From Oscillospiraceae bacterium (GTDB taxonomy: Bacteria; Bacillota; Clostridia; Oscillospirales; Acutalibacteraceae), in assembly GCA_029007475.1 (NCBI GenBank), contig JAQXHW010000128.1:1-11304 (forward strand): a DNA stretch of 11,304 nucleotides. Reading direction: 5' to 3'. This document shows positions 1-8,458 of the stretch, in pieces. Both the position numbers and the translations under genes were made by a program. The notes under the pieces are model-generated. The model made no database searches and was not told the DNA's origin. It was given only the letters and a program-made list of their open reading frames with translations. Positions within the stretch are counted from its first letter, which is position 1. Each line of letters starts with the position of its first letter.

Positions 1-3000
1 CTCGGAACTACAACCATGCCGCCGGGGTGCTGACCTGTGGTACGCTTAACGCCTGTAAAGCCCTTAGAGAGCCTATCCTCCTCAGCTTTTGAAAGGTGAA
101 GTCCTCTCTCCTCCTCGTACTTCTTAACATAACCGAAAGCGGTTTTGTCCGCAAGAGTTGAGATTGTACCGGCTTTGAAAACGTTATCTTTACCGAAAAG
201 CTCCTCTGTATATCTATGGGAGCTGGACTGATACTCACCCGAAAAGTTAAGGTCAATATCGGGGGTTTTATCGCCCTTGAAGCCTAGGAAGGTTTCAAAA
301 GGAATTTCATGTCCGTCCTGATGTAAATGAGTACCGCACCTGGGACAATCCTTGGGAGGAAGGTCAAAGCCTGAACCGTAGGAGCCGTCCTCTATCCATT
401 CGCTGTACTTGCAGTTGGGACAAATATAGTGGGGACAGAGGGGATTAACCTCGGATATACCGGAGATAGTAGCTACGAAAGAGGAGCCGACAGAGCCTCG
501 GGAGCCTACCAAATAGCCATGCTTTTCTGAGTTAGCTACCAGCTTCTGTGCCGTCATATAAAGCACAGAGAAGCCGTAAGTATTGATGGAATGAAGCTCT
601 TTTTCAAGTCGCTTCTGAACAATTTCAGGGAGAGGGTCGCCGTATTTTTCCTTAGCTCTCGCCCATGAGATTTCGTTTAGTTCTTTTTCTGCACCGTCAA
701 TGAACGGCGGGAAAGTACCCTCCGGGATAGGTCTTATAGCTTCAATGGAATCGGCGATTTTATTAGTGTTTTCAACTACGATTTCGTATGCCTTATCCTC
801 ACCCAAATACTCAAATTCTTTGAGCATTTCTGCAGTTGTTCTGAAATACAGCGGTGCCTGATTATCAACGTCGGAGTAACCCTGTCCTGCTTGCAGGATC
901 TTTCTGTAATCAGCATCGTGAGGGTCGAGAAAATGTACGTCACAGGTGGCAACTACGGGGATACCAAGCTCCTCGCCTAAGCGTATAATAGTCCTGTTCA
1001 TCTCATGGATGGCTTCAACGTCCTTGACATCGCCCTTATGTACCATGAACATATTGTTGCCGTCAGGCTGAATTTCCAGGTAATCGTAGTACGAAGCAAT
1101 CTCCTTAAGCTGTCCCTCAGGTTTGCCGAGAAATACTGCTCGGTAAAGCTCACCTGCTTCACAGGCAGAGCCGATAATCAATCCCTCTCTGTGCTTATCA
1201 AGTACAGAACGCAGAATTCGAGGTTTCTTATAAAAATAGTCAAGATGAGCGTAGGAAATCAGCTTGTATAGATTTTTCAGACCAACTTTATTCTTAACAA
1301 GAATTATTTGGTGATACATAGGCAGCTTTTTGTAGTCGCCGCCCGAAATGCCTGTGTTAATCTCGGCTGTGGATTTAATATTAAAATCGCTCTTAAGTCT
1401 GTCGCAGAGGTTCTCAAATATTTTTGCTAAGATTTCCGCGTCGTCACAGGCTCTATGGTGGTTAAAATCAGGAAGTCTCAGGTATTTTGCCACCGTATCG
1501 AGCTTGACATTTTTGATATCGGGTAATATTGCACGGGATATTGCGACAGTATCAACAGAGGTAAACTCTCTTTCAATACCGAAACGCTCACAGGAGGCTT
1601 TGAGAAAAGACATATCAAAGGGTGCGTTATGGGCAACGAGTACCCTATCCCCTATAAATTCAAGAAAATCTCTCAGGGCATTTTCCTCGGTTGGAGCATC
1701 CTCAACCATGTAGTCGCTGATTCCCGTAAGCTCCGTAATCTTTGAAGGTATGGGAGTTTCGGGGTTTACGAAGGTTGAGAAGGTATCAACAGTTACTCCG
1801 TCCTTAATAAGCACAGCGCCGATTTCAATAATACGGTTTTTATTAGCTGAAAGACCTGTTGTTTCAAGGTCAAAGCAGACAAACTCGCCGTTTAAGGGTT
1901 CGTCCTTACTGCCTTCGACTACGTTTACTATGTCGTTTACAAAGTATGCCTCGGTGCCGTAAATAATCTTTATTGGCTTGTCGCTTTTGGCAAGCTTTGA
2001 GGCGGCATTCATAGCGTCAGGAAAGGCCTGAGCAACACCGTGGTCAGTAATGGCAATGGCGCTATGTCCCCAAGAAGCTGCGCGGTTAATTAAATCCGAA
2101 GCGGGAGTTAAGCCGTCGAGAGCCGACATGTTTGTGTGTAAGTGAAGCTCAACGCGCTTTTTGGGTGCGTTGTCTACAATCTTAAACTTCTCGGCGGTCA
2201 TAATGCTCTTACAGCTGATTACATACTCCTTCATAAAGGGGTCAAGCTCGTAATCACCTTTTGCCACGATGGTCATACCGTTTTTAAGAGCCTCTAAGGG
2301 CTTGCACTCGGCTATGGGTGCAAATATTTTTAAGGTAACAGAGCTTGTGTAGTCAGTAATATAAAGGCTGATTATGTTCTTGTCTCCTGATTTGGTGACC
2401 TTTGTTTCCATGTTGAATATATCTCCCCAGACAGTAACCTTGCCGCTGTCGTAGGAGAGAGAGTTTATGGGCTGAGTTTTGGATTTGATTATTCTGCCCC
2501 AAAGAGGCTTTTGTGAGCCGGGATAAAGTGCAGGATAAAGGTGAGCCCCCTCACGGATTTCCATGGTTTGAGGAACTTTTGCTTCCGGTGATACATAGTT
2601 ATTTTCAGCTTCAAGAAAATTCTCAAGAGCCTTGCGTTTCATACTTTCCTCATGTTTTTGCATGCTTTCCTTAAAAGCCTCATCCTCAGAGGTTACCTCG
2701 GTAACACCTGTAAATTCAACATCGCAGGCAACACCGAAACATGAGGAAATGATTCGCTTAATCTCAAGGTCTGCGCCTAAGGAGTGAAGCATCATCTCTC
2801 CTCCGTGGAAAATTTCTACCCTTAGGATATTATTGCTAAAGGTAGCCGTTGCCCCCTCCATTATCGCAGAAACAGAGGGTATTCTCTTTATTAGCTCTCG
2901 GCATAAAAAAGGAAATCTTTCGTGAGAAAAAGCGCTTTCGGGAAATCTCGGTATTATCTCGGCTTTTTCTAAATTGAGCTTTGAATTTGCGAGTAAGTCT

Positions 3001-3173
3001 TCAAAAGAATTAAGCTCGGCGCTATCTATAAACTCAGTAAAACGTACAGTAAAAATAACTGTACGCTTAGCTTTATTAATATTAACTTTTTCGATTTCAC
3101 CTAAGGAAAGTCTTTCGGGTAAGGCTACCTCGGCATTTTTATACTGCTCTAAAAATTCAAGTAGACTTGTCAT
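1..3173 (-). CDS. polC: DNA polymerase III alpha subunit, Gram-positive PolC type (C-terminus beyond the left edge)
   Basis: Replicative DNA polymerase with built-in 3'-5' proofreading. The frame is open from the ATG at 3173 to the left edge, giving 1057 residues of a protein usually about 1430-1450 long. In order: an N-terminal domain (about 1-215), an OB-fold region (about 240-325), a PHP domain starting with HLH (H344, H346), and a DEDDh exonuclease inserted into it. The exonuclease shows D435 and E437 in FDLETTG, HNAPFD around H515, and H573 with D577/D578. The PHP domain then resumes and the polymerase core begins. A four-cysteine zinc site is visible (C918, C921, C943, C946). PDIDLNFSG carries D972 and D974, which match the first two catalytic aspartates of Geobacillus PolC; the third is expected just past the edge. 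GGAG lies 6 bases before the ATG, and the gap after ispG is 27 bp. It is the last gene seen in the operon. No frameshift was seen, and identification is very secure. Confidence 0.98.
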   Translation of the reverse strand, partial: MTSLLEFLEQYKNAEVALPERLSLGEIEKVNINKAKRTVIFTVRFTEFIDSAELNSFEDLLANSKLNLEKAEIIPRFPESAFSHERFPFLCRELIKRIPSVSAIMEGATATFSNNILRVEIFHGGEMMLHSLGADLEIKRIISSCFGVACDVEFTGVTEVTSEDEAFKESMQKHEESMKRKALENFLEAENNYVSPEAKVPQTMEIREGAHLYPALYPGSQKPLWGRIIKSKTQPINSLSYDSGKVTVWGDIFNMETKVTKSGDKNIISLYITDYTSSVTLKIFAPIAECKPLEALKNGMTIVAKGDYELDPFMKEYVISCKSIMTAEKFKIVDNAPKKRVELHLHTNMSALDGLTPASDLINRAASWGHSAIAITDHGVAQAFPDAMNAASKLAKSDKPIKIIYGTEAYFVNDIVNVVEGSKDEPLNGEFVCFDLETTGLSANKNRIIEIGAVLIKDGVTVDTFSTFVNPETPIPSKITELTGISDYMVEDAPTEENALRDFLEFIGDRVLVAHNAPFDMSFLKASCERFGIEREFTSVDTVAISRAILPDIKNVKLDTVAKYLRLPDFNHHRACDDAEILAKIFENLCDRLKSDFNIKSTAEINTGISGGDYKKLPMYHQIILVKNKVGLKNLYKLISYAHLDYFYKKPRILRSVLDKHREGLIIGSACEAGELYRAVFLGKPEGQLKEIASYYDYLEIQPDGNNMFMVHKGDVKDVEAIHEMNRTIIRLGEELGIPVVATCDVHFLDPHDADYRKILQAGQGYSDVDNQAPLYFRTTAEMLKEFEYLGEDKAYEIVVENTNKIADSIEAIRPIPEGTFPPFIDGAEKELNEISWARAKEKYGDPLPEIVQKRLEKELHSINTYGFSVLYMTAQKLVANSEKHGYLVGSRGSVGSSFVATISGISEVNPLCPHYICPNCKYSEWIEDGSYGSGFDLPPKDCPRCGTHLHQDGHEIPFETFLGFKGDKTPDIDLNFSGEYQSSSHRYTEELFGKDNVFKAGTISTLADKTAFGYVKKYEEERGLHLSKAEEDRLSKGFTGVKRTTGQHPGGMVVVP

Positions 3174-3200
3174 TTTTTACTCCGTGTTTTAATTATTCAA

Positions 3201-4244
3201 TTACAGATTTTCAATTTCTTTCATAAGGGCTGATACAATCTCACCCTCGGGTACTTTATAGAGTATTTCTCCTTTTTTGAAAATAAGACCGCAGCCGTCG
3301 CCGCCGGCAACTCCCAAATCGGCTTCCTTAGCTTCACCGGGTCCGTTTACAGCACAGCCCATGACGGCTACCGAAATGTCTTTATTAACTCCTGCTAACT
3401 TCTCCTCTATTTCATTTGCCAAGGAGATTAAGTCAATTTTTGTTCGGCCGCAGGTGGGACAGGACACAAAGTTTATACCGCCTGTACGTTTTTCGCAGGC
3501 TTTAAGAAGCTGAATACCTGCCATAACCTCGCGAATAGGGTCAGCAGTTAGTGAGATTCGGATAGTGTCGCCTATTCCCTCCATGAGTAAAGTGCCGATT
3601 CCTGCAGAGGACTTAATTAAACCGCTGAATTCCGTGCCAGCTTCGGTGACTCCTAAATGGAGAGGATAATCACATCTCCCCGAAGCTAAGCGATAAGCGT
3701 CAACTGTTGTGGCAACCGATGAGGATTTCATTGAGAGAACTATATCGTTGAAATCGAATTTTTCAAGCAAAGATGCGTGATATAGCGCGCTGTCGCAGAG
3801 TGCTTCAGCGGTAGGATGACCGTACTTTGCGAGAATAGATTTCTCTAAGGAGCCGGAATTTACTCCGATTCTAATGGGTATATTTTTGCTTTTACAGGCA
3901 TCTGCTACTGCTTTTACTCTTGAGTCGTCACCGATATTGCCGGGGTTAATTCGGATTTTATCAACTCCTGCCGCCACACATTCCAAAGCGATTTTGTAAT
4001 CAAAATGGATATCGGCAACGATAGGTACCGAAACGGCCTCTTTTAAGGCAGAGATAAGTCCTACGCACTGAGCCGTTGGTACTGCGGCGCGGATAATATC
4101 ACAGCCTGCGGCTTCGAGTTTTTTTGCCTGTGAAACGCTTGCTTTAATATCTGTTGCAGGAATACTGAGCATTGACTGAACGGAGATTTTTGAGCCGCCG
4201 CCGATTTCAACATTTCCTGCCTTAACTCTTATTTTAGATGCCAT
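3201..4244 (-). CDS. ispG: 4-hydroxy-3-methylbut-2-enyl diphosphate synthase IspG/GcpE
   Basis: Iron-sulfur enzyme of the MEP isoprenoid pathway. It reductively opens 2-C-methyl-D-erythritol 2,4-cyclodiphosphate to HMBPP in the cytoplasm, using ferredoxin or flavodoxin. From the chosen start it has 347 residues: an N-terminal TIM-barrel (about 1-245) and a C-terminal [4Fe-4S] domain. The cluster ligands are visible as SCPTCGR (C262, C265) and MGCAVNGPGEA (C297, E304), with the same spacing as E. coli C270/C273/C305/E312. The frame could open at a GTG at 4253, but that GTG lies inside the ribosome binding site GAGGTGG, which is well placed for the ATG at 4244. The ATG is therefore preferred, giving MASKIRVKAG. 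It begins 10 bases after the rseP stop, and its ribosome binding site overlaps that stop, so coupling is likely. Bacillus subtilis has proS at this position between rasP and polC. Confidence 0.97.
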   Translation of the reverse strand: MASKIRVKAGNVEIGGGSKISVQSMLSIPATDIKASVSQAKKLEAAGCDIIRAAVPTAQCVGLISALKEAVSVPIVADIHFDYKIALECVAAGVDKIRINPGNIGDDSRVKAVADACKSKNIPIRIGVNSGSLEKSILAKYGHPTAEALCDSALYHASLLEKFDFNDIVLSMKSSSVATTVDAYRLASGRCDYPLHLGVTEAGTEFSGLIKSSAGIGTLLMEGIGDTIRISLTADPIREVMAGIQLLKACEKRTGGINFVSCPTCGRTKIDLISLANEIEEKLAGVNKDISVAVMGCAVNGPGEAKEADLGVAGGDGCGLIFKKGEILYKVPEGEIVSALMKEIENL

Positions 4245-4249
4245 AATAG

Positions 4250-4256
4250 CCACCTC
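4250..4256 (-). promoter_or_regulatory. Ribosome binding site deciding the ispG start
   Basis: On the minus strand this reads GAGGTGG. The AGG core ends 8 bases before the ATG at 4244. It contains the upstream in-frame GTG (4253-4251) and overlaps the TGA stop of rseP (4257-4255). This argues for the ATG start and for translational coupling to rseP. Confidence 0.75.
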
Positions 4257-5622
4257 AGAATATCAACTGGAATATATCCTTAAAAGTAATAATTAGAGTA
4301 AAACCTAAGAGAATAACAAGACCGGCGCCGTTGATAACGGCTTCTACCTTGCGCGGCACCGGTTTCTTGAAGATTCCCTCGATAATCAGCATTAAGAATC
4401 TTCCGCCGTCAAGAGCCGGGAAAGGAAGCATATTAACTACACCTAAGTTTACGGAAATGAGCATCATAACATAGACGATATTCATAACCGCGTCACCGAA
4501 GCTCGACTTTAGACCTTCCTGCGCAACCTGTACTGTAACCGAAGCGGCTCCCACAGGACCGGAAACATCGCTTATGCCGAACTGACCTGTGACTAAGCCT
4601 ACAAGCGAGTCGCCCACCATTCTTACAACGGAGACAGTACGGCTACCGGTTTCGCCTATAAAGGTGAAAAAGTTTTTATCTTTACCGACAGTCCAAAAAT
4701 CAATGGAGTGCTTGGGGGTAGTATCGTCGCCTTGGGTATAGGTATAAAAATCCACATCCTTGAGCTCTACTCTCTCGCCGTTTCGCTCAACCAGCATATC
4801 GGCTCTAAAGCGTTTTCTTGTTTCTCGCTCGGTAATCTCGGGGATCTTAGGCTGTGCGTCTGAAAAGGCTGAAGCCATTATATTACAGCATTCTTTGTAA
4901 TATTTATCGGCTTCATCTTTAGTAGTGGATGAGTTTACCTTATTGATGTACTCATAGCATTGTGCTTCCATATCGGTTTTTGATTTTTCAGAAAGCCCCT
5001 CGTAAGAATCCAGATTATAGAGCGTATTGTAATAGGAAACAATAGCGTTTGCGGCGTCTTCTTTATAGATTTGGAGAGTTGTGCCGTCAACGTCCTGTAC
5101 TTTTAGCTTTGCTACGGCATACATAAGGTCCATTTCGTTGGTAATATCGTAACCGTTGATTTTTAGAATTTTATCTCCCTCGGCTAATCCGCAGTTTGCG
5201 CTGTACGATTTCGGACTAAAGGAATTAATCTCCGATGTACCGAAAACCTTCATGGGAGAAATTATTATCGCCATGAGAATAAGGCCGAAAACGATATTCA
5301 TTACGGCTCCGGCAACAACGATTATCATACGTTTCCATATTTTTGCATTGTTAAAGGCGCGTGGGTTGTCGCTGTCCTCGTCCTCGCCCTCCATAGCGCA
5401 GAAGCCGCCTATGGGGAGAAGTCTTAAGGAATATGTGGTCTCACCTTTTTTGAAGGAGAAAAGTTTAGGTCCCATTCCCAAAGCGAACTCATTAACCTTT
5501 ACTCCTGAGAGCTTTGCGCATATAAAATGGCCGCCCTCGTGGAAAAAGATAATGAGCTCAAAAAGAAGAACACCTATTATTACAAGGCCTACACCTTGAA
5601 GTATGCTGAGGAATGTATCCAA
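4255..5622 (-). CDS. rseP: Site-2 intramembrane metalloprotease RseP/RasP with an enlarged PDZ region
   Basis: Zinc protease of the inner membrane that makes the second cut in membrane-bound substrates such as anti-sigma factors and leftover signal peptides. It has 455 residues (E. coli RseP 450, B. subtilis RasP about 420). Four likely membrane segments lie near 10-35, 97-123, 378-400 and 430-452. The first holds the zinc motif HEGGH (H28, E29, H32), and the third is followed by NMLPFPALDGG with the third zinc ligand D405. A PDZ-like domain starts near 131 (GLAEGDKILKINGYDI) but is interrupted by a hydrophilic, probably helical stretch of roughly 177-270 before its last strands (MLVERNGERVELKDV). 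The start is TTG at 5622: an in-frame TGA lies three codons upstream, GGAG sits 9 bases before the TTG, and no ATG occurs before residue 50, which is past the active site. It lies 18 bases after dxr. Which substrates it cuts in this organism cannot be read from the sequence. Confidence 0.96.
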   Translation of the reverse strand: MDTFLSILQGVGLVIIGVLLFELIIFFHEGGHFICAKLSGVKVNEFALGMGPKLFSFKKGETTYSLRLLPIGGFCAMEGEDEDSDNPRAFNNAKIWKRMIIVVAGAVMNIVFGLILMAIIISPMKVFGTSEINSFSPKSYSANCGLAEGDKILKINGYDITNEMDLMYAVAKLKVQDVDGTTLQIYKEDAANAIVSYYNTLYNLDSYEGLSEKSKTDMEAQCYEYINKVNSSTTKDEADKYYKECCNIMASAFSDAQPKIPEITERETRKRFRADMLVERNGERVELKDVDFYTYTQGDDTTPKHSIDFWTVGKDKNFFTFIGETGSRTVSVVRMVGDSLVGLVTGQFGISDVSGPVGAASVTVQVAQEGLKSSFGDAVMNIVYVMMLISVNLGVVNMLPFPALDGGRFLMLIIEGIFKKPVPRKVEAVINGAGLVILLGFTLIITFKDIFQLIF

Positions 5623-5631
5623 ATAAAATCA

Positions 5632-5635
5632 CTCC
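5632..5635 (-). promoter_or_regulatory. Ribosome binding site supporting the TTG start of rseP
   Basis: GGAG on the minus strand lies 9 bases upstream of the TTG at 5622-5620, inside the 18-bp gap after the dxr stop. An in-frame TGA at 5631-5629 rules out a longer protein. Confidence 0.65.
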
Positions 5636-5640
5636 GATAA

Positions 5641-6786
5641 CTAAATACAGGATAGAACAAAATCTCTTGCGGCTTTGTCGGCATTTAAGACATCCTCAAG
5701 AGTATTAAGCAAAGTACTCTCGACTTCCTCAATAGAGCGGCTTACAAGCTCGCCGATTTTAAGGAAAGAAATTTTACCCTCTCTGAAAAGTGCGTTTGCA
5801 ACCTCGTTTGCTGCGTTTGCAACAGCTGGAGCTGTGCCGCCCAAGGAAAGGGCTTTCTTACAAGCCTTCAAACACTCAAAGGCTTCGTAGTCAGGTGAAT
5901 CAAAGGTCACGGTTGCGATTTCAGAGAGATTTAGGGGCTTAACTAAGGAGGGGTACCTCTCGGGATAAGTTAAGGCATATTGAATGGGAATTCTCATATC
6001 GGGATTTCCCAGCTGAGCCAAAACGGAATTATCCGTAAACTCCACAAGAGAATGAATAATGCTCTGACGGTGAACAACAACGTCGATACTTTCACCCGGA
6101 ACATCAAAAAGCCATCGGGCTTCGATAATCTCAAGACCTTTATTCATCATAGTTGCTGAGTCAATGGTGATTTTAGCGCCCATTGACCAATTAGGGTGCC
6201 TTAACGCTTCAGAAAGCGTTACCTTTTCAAGTTCACCTCGTGTTTTACCGAAAAACGGTCCTCCGGAAGCAGTAAGAATAAGTTTTTTCAGATACTTACG
6301 GTCAGGACAGCCCTCTAAGCACTGAAAAATTGCACTGTGTTCGCTGTCAACAGGCAGAAGTTTTACACCGTATTCTTTTACTTTATTCATAACAAGCTCG
6401 CCGCCTGCAACAAGGGTTTCTTTATTTGCAAGGGCGATGTTTTTTCGAGCCTCTGCAGCAGCAAGAGTAGGCTCAAGTCCTACCATGCCCACTAAGGAAT
6501 TGAGAACTGTGTCACAGGATTCTTCAGCTGCGGCTTCAATAAGTCCGTCCATGCCGCTTAAGATTCTCACGTCTAAATCGGCAATCCGCGTCTTTAAGTC
6601 ACTTGCCGCTTTCTCGTCAAACATTACGGCAAGGCTTGGCTTAAACTCTCGAATCTGCTCCTCAATCAGTTTTACGTTACTGTGAGCTGTTAAGGCGGAA
6701 ATTTTAATATTATACTTTCTTGCTACGTCTAAGGTCTGGGTTCCTATTGAGCCTGTCGACCCCAAAACAGATATACAACGGGTCAT
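5641..6786 (-). CDS. dxr: 1-deoxy-D-xylulose 5-phosphate reductoisomerase
   Basis: Second enzyme of the MEP isoprenoid pathway and the target of fosmidomycin. It rearranges and reduces DXP to 2-C-methyl-D-erythritol 4-phosphate with NADPH and a divalent metal. The protein has 381 residues, normal for the family. The N-terminal Rossmann domain opens with the NADPH-binding loop GSTGSIG (residues 9-15). The catalytic domain carries the metal ligands D147 and E149 (VDSEHSA) and E219 (NKGLE). It also has the substrate-covering loop HPNWSMG around W200 and the TASGGPF segment. The C-terminal helical domain is complete. ATG at 6786 is preceded by GAGGGG 5 bases upstream, and the gap after cdsA is 30 bp. 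It shares its pathway with ispG two genes downstream, and with uppS as consumer of the products. The gene looks fully intact. Confidence 0.98.
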   Translation of the reverse strand: MTRCISVLGSTGSIGTQTLDVARKYNIKISALTAHSNVKLIEEQIREFKPSLAVMFDEKAASDLKTRIADLDVRILSGMDGLIEAAAEESCDTVLNSLVGMVGLEPTLAAAEARKNIALANKETLVAGGELVMNKVKEYGVKLLPVDSEHSAIFQCLEGCPDRKYLKKLILTASGGPFFGKTRGELEKVTLSEALRHPNWSMGAKITIDSATMMNKGLEIIEARWLFDVPGESIDVVVHRQSIIHSLVEFTDNSVLAQLGNPDMRIPIQYALTYPERYPSLVKPLNLSEIATVTFDSPDYEAFECLKACKKALSLGGTAPAVANAANEVANALFREGKISFLKIGELVSRSIEEVESTLLNTLEDVLNADKAARDFVLSCI

Positions 6787-6816
6787 ATTTTCCCCTCTTA
6801 TATTTTCCTGTATGAT

Positions 6817-7641
6817 TTATATTATGCTGAAGAGTCCCCATGTATTAGCTATTAAAAATACAAAGGGTACGCAGAAAATTACTGAGTCAAAACGGTCAAC
6901 AAAGCCGCCGTGTCCGGGCATAATTGAGCCGTAGTCTTTAATTGAACACTCGCGCTTGATTGCAGAGAAAATAAGGTCGCCTAAAACGGAGACTACCGAA
7001 CAGTACAAACCGATAACTAAAACGGCGGGGTAGTTCATATTGATATCCTTATAAACTACAAACTGGAAAATTACAGCGCAGAGAACACAGAATACAACTG
7101 AGGCAAGTCCGCCTCCGACAGCACCCTCAACAGTCTTTTTGGGGCTGATATTCGGGCAGAGCTTGTGTTTTCCGAAATATGTACCTGTGAAATAAGCTAC
7201 TGTATCTGCTGACCATGAGCCTATGAGAGATATGGTTGCGTAGAATGCATGCCAACCTCCCATACAGGTCATGAGATATGCAAGCGTTGACATTGAAAGA
7301 GTCAAAATCATTGAGCCTGCGTAGGCAAAGACTAAACCGTTAACCGTGATTTTCGATGAAAAAAATATTAAGCAGAGGAACATGAGGAAGGTATAGAATA
7401 TGATAGGCAGATACCAAACGGGAGTTCCTACCAGAAGGGGCATTGAAAGACCGAATAACATGGAGAGTACAAGCAAGGGAATCTGCTTATGCACACGCTT
7501 AGCAGTCATAAACTCAAAGCACATTATTGCGTTAATCACGGCAACAGAAATAGAGTATAGCCATGTTAGATTCTCGCCGAAAGTAAATACAATAATACAA
7601 AATGCAAGTCCGGCGAGACCTGTAATTATTCGAGTTTTCAA
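6817..7641 (-). CDS. cdsA: Phosphatidate cytidylyltransferase (CDP-diacylglycerol synthase)
   Basis: Integral membrane enzyme that joins CTP and phosphatidic acid to give CDP-diacylglycerol, the precursor of the cell's phospholipids. The chosen form has 274 residues, most of them in hydrophobic segments typical of the multi-pass CdsA family. The family signature is complete at about residues 226-252: SAIKR, then KD, then PGHGGFVDRFD. It includes the acidic residues that bind the metals. The frame can be extended to a GTG at 7650, but that codon overlaps the ribosome binding site AAGGGGTG. The TTG at 7641 lies 6 bases after it and gives the usual family start MKTRIITGLAG, so it is preferred. 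It begins 28 bases after the uppS stop and is followed by dxr after 30 bases. The uppS-cdsA pairing is conserved in many bacteria and links cell-wall lipid carrier and phospholipid supply. Confidence 0.96.
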   Translation of the reverse strand: MKTRIITGLAGLAFCIIVFTFGENLTWLYSISVAVINAIMCFEFMTAKRVHKQIPLLVLSMLFGLSMPLLVGTPVWYLPIIFYTFLMFLCLIFFSSKITVNGLVFAYAGSMILTLSMSTLAYLMTCMGGWHAFYATISLIGSWSADTVAYFTGTYFGKHKLCPNISPKKTVEGAVGGGLASVVFCVLCAVIFQFVVYKDINMNYPAVLVIGLYCSVVSVLGDLIFSAIKRECSIKDYGSIMPGHGGFVDRFDSVIFCVPFVFLIANTWGLFSII

Positions 7642-7647
7642 AGAAAA

Positions 7648-7655
7648 CACCCCTT
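7648..7655 (-). promoter_or_regulatory. Ribosome binding site deciding the cdsA start
   Basis: The minus strand reads AAGGGGTG, ending 6 bases before the TTG at 7641. The upstream in-frame GTG at 7650-7648 is part of this element and has no room for its own binding site, so the TTG start is favoured. Confidence 0.7.
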
Positions 7656-7669
7656 AGTTAATAAAAAAA

Positions 7670-8419
7670 TCAAATTCCGCCGAAACGTCTGTTACGTTTT
7701 GCGAAAATTTCAAGAGCCATATCCAAATCGTCTTTAGTAAAATCGGGCCAGAGCTTATCCATAATTACAAACTCTGTATAGGCGGATTGCCATAAAAGGA
7801 AGTTTGAAATTCTATATTCACCGCTTGGGCGAATAATAAGATCAGGGTCGGGCTGATGAGCTGTGTAAAGATTATCCGAAACTGTGTCCTCGGTGATATC
7901 ATCAACACTCAATTCTCCGTTTTTAACTTTTTCGGCTATTTTTTTAGTAGCCGTTACAAGCTCGTCGCGACTTCCATAGTTCATGGCAATATTCAGCACC
8001 ATTCCGTTGCGGTGCTTGGACTCCTCCTCGGTGCGGATAATAAGCTCTCGCAAGTCCTCGCTAAAAGCAGAGGTTTCACCGATAAAGCGGACAACAATGC
8101 TGTCATCCTTGAAGTCGGTTAGGGCTTCATTCAGGTACTGCTTAAAAAGAGTCATAAGTGCGCTTACTTCGTCAGCAGGGCGTTTCCAATTCTCGGTTGA
8201 AAAAGCATATACGGTTAAATACTTAATACCTATGTCCGAGCAGTACCGAGTAATAGTGCGGAAATTTTGGGCTCCTGCGGTGTGACCGGCACTTCTGGGG
8301 AGGCCTCGCTTTTTTGCCCAGCGCCCGTTGCCGTCCATAATGATACCAATATGCTGAGGAAGGACGACGGAGTCGCCCTTCCCTCTTTCTTTTTTACGGC
8401 GTGAAAAGAATAATGACAT
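7670..8419 (-). CDS. uppS: Undecaprenyl diphosphate synthase (cis-prenyltransferase)
   Basis: Adds IPP units in cis configuration to farnesyl diphosphate. The product, the C55 carrier lipid, is needed for peptidoglycan, teichoic acid and other wall polymers. The protein has 249 residues, normal for the family. The family's first block is HIGIIMDGNGRWAKKRG with the catalytic D29 (E. coli D26), followed by RSAGH. TVYAFSTENWKRP follows. The C-terminal block is RPSGEYRISNFLLWQ, with R197, E201, R203 and S205, then AYTE with E216; all match E. coli UppS with an offset of 3. The N-terminus has a short basic stretch (RRKKERGK), as often seen. The start at 8419 has only a weak binding site (AAAAGG about 13-14 bases upstream), which is odd beside its neighbours, but no better start is visible before the essential block. 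It lies 39 bases after frr. Confidence 0.97.
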   Translation of the reverse strand: MSLFFSRRKKERGKGDSVVLPQHIGIIMDGNGRWAKKRGLPRSAGHTAGAQNFRTITRYCSDIGIKYLTVYAFSTENWKRPADEVSALMTLFKQYLNEALTDFKDDSIVVRFIGETSAFSEDLRELIIRTEEESKHRNGMVLNIAMNYGSRDELVTATKKIAEKVKNGELSVDDITEDTVSDNLYTAHQPDPDLIIRPSGEYRISNFLLWQSAYTEFVIMDKLWPDFTKDDLDMALEIFAKRNRRFGGI

Positions 8420-8458
8420 AACTAATTACCGTACCTTTTCAAAACACAAAACTGAAAG

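Noticed and set aside
8..256. Minus-strand open frame of 82 codons at the left edge
   Set aside because: It is a different frame of the same strand over the polymerase core of polC; the polC frame is continuous and carries the catalytic motif there.
1348..1713. Plus-strand open frame of 121 codons opposite polC, and the nearby shorter ones at 1005-1271 and 1750-1962
   Set aside because: They lie opposite the PHP and exonuclease parts of polC, whose catalytic motifs are intact in one continuous frame. No ribosome binding site or family resemblance was seen.
5156..5599. Plus-strand open frame of 147 codons opposite rseP
   Set aside because: It is fully antisense to the well-supported rseP coding sequence, has no recognisable family and reads as a shadow of its codon pattern.
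7856..8285. Two overlapping plus-strand open frames opposite uppS
   Set aside because: Antisense shadows of a complete, motif-supported uppS gene.
8425..8450. Possible internal promoter before uppS (TTGTGT and TAATTA on the minus strand)
   Set aside because: The spacing is only 15 bases and both boxes are weak; tight gene packing gives no reason to expect a promoter here.
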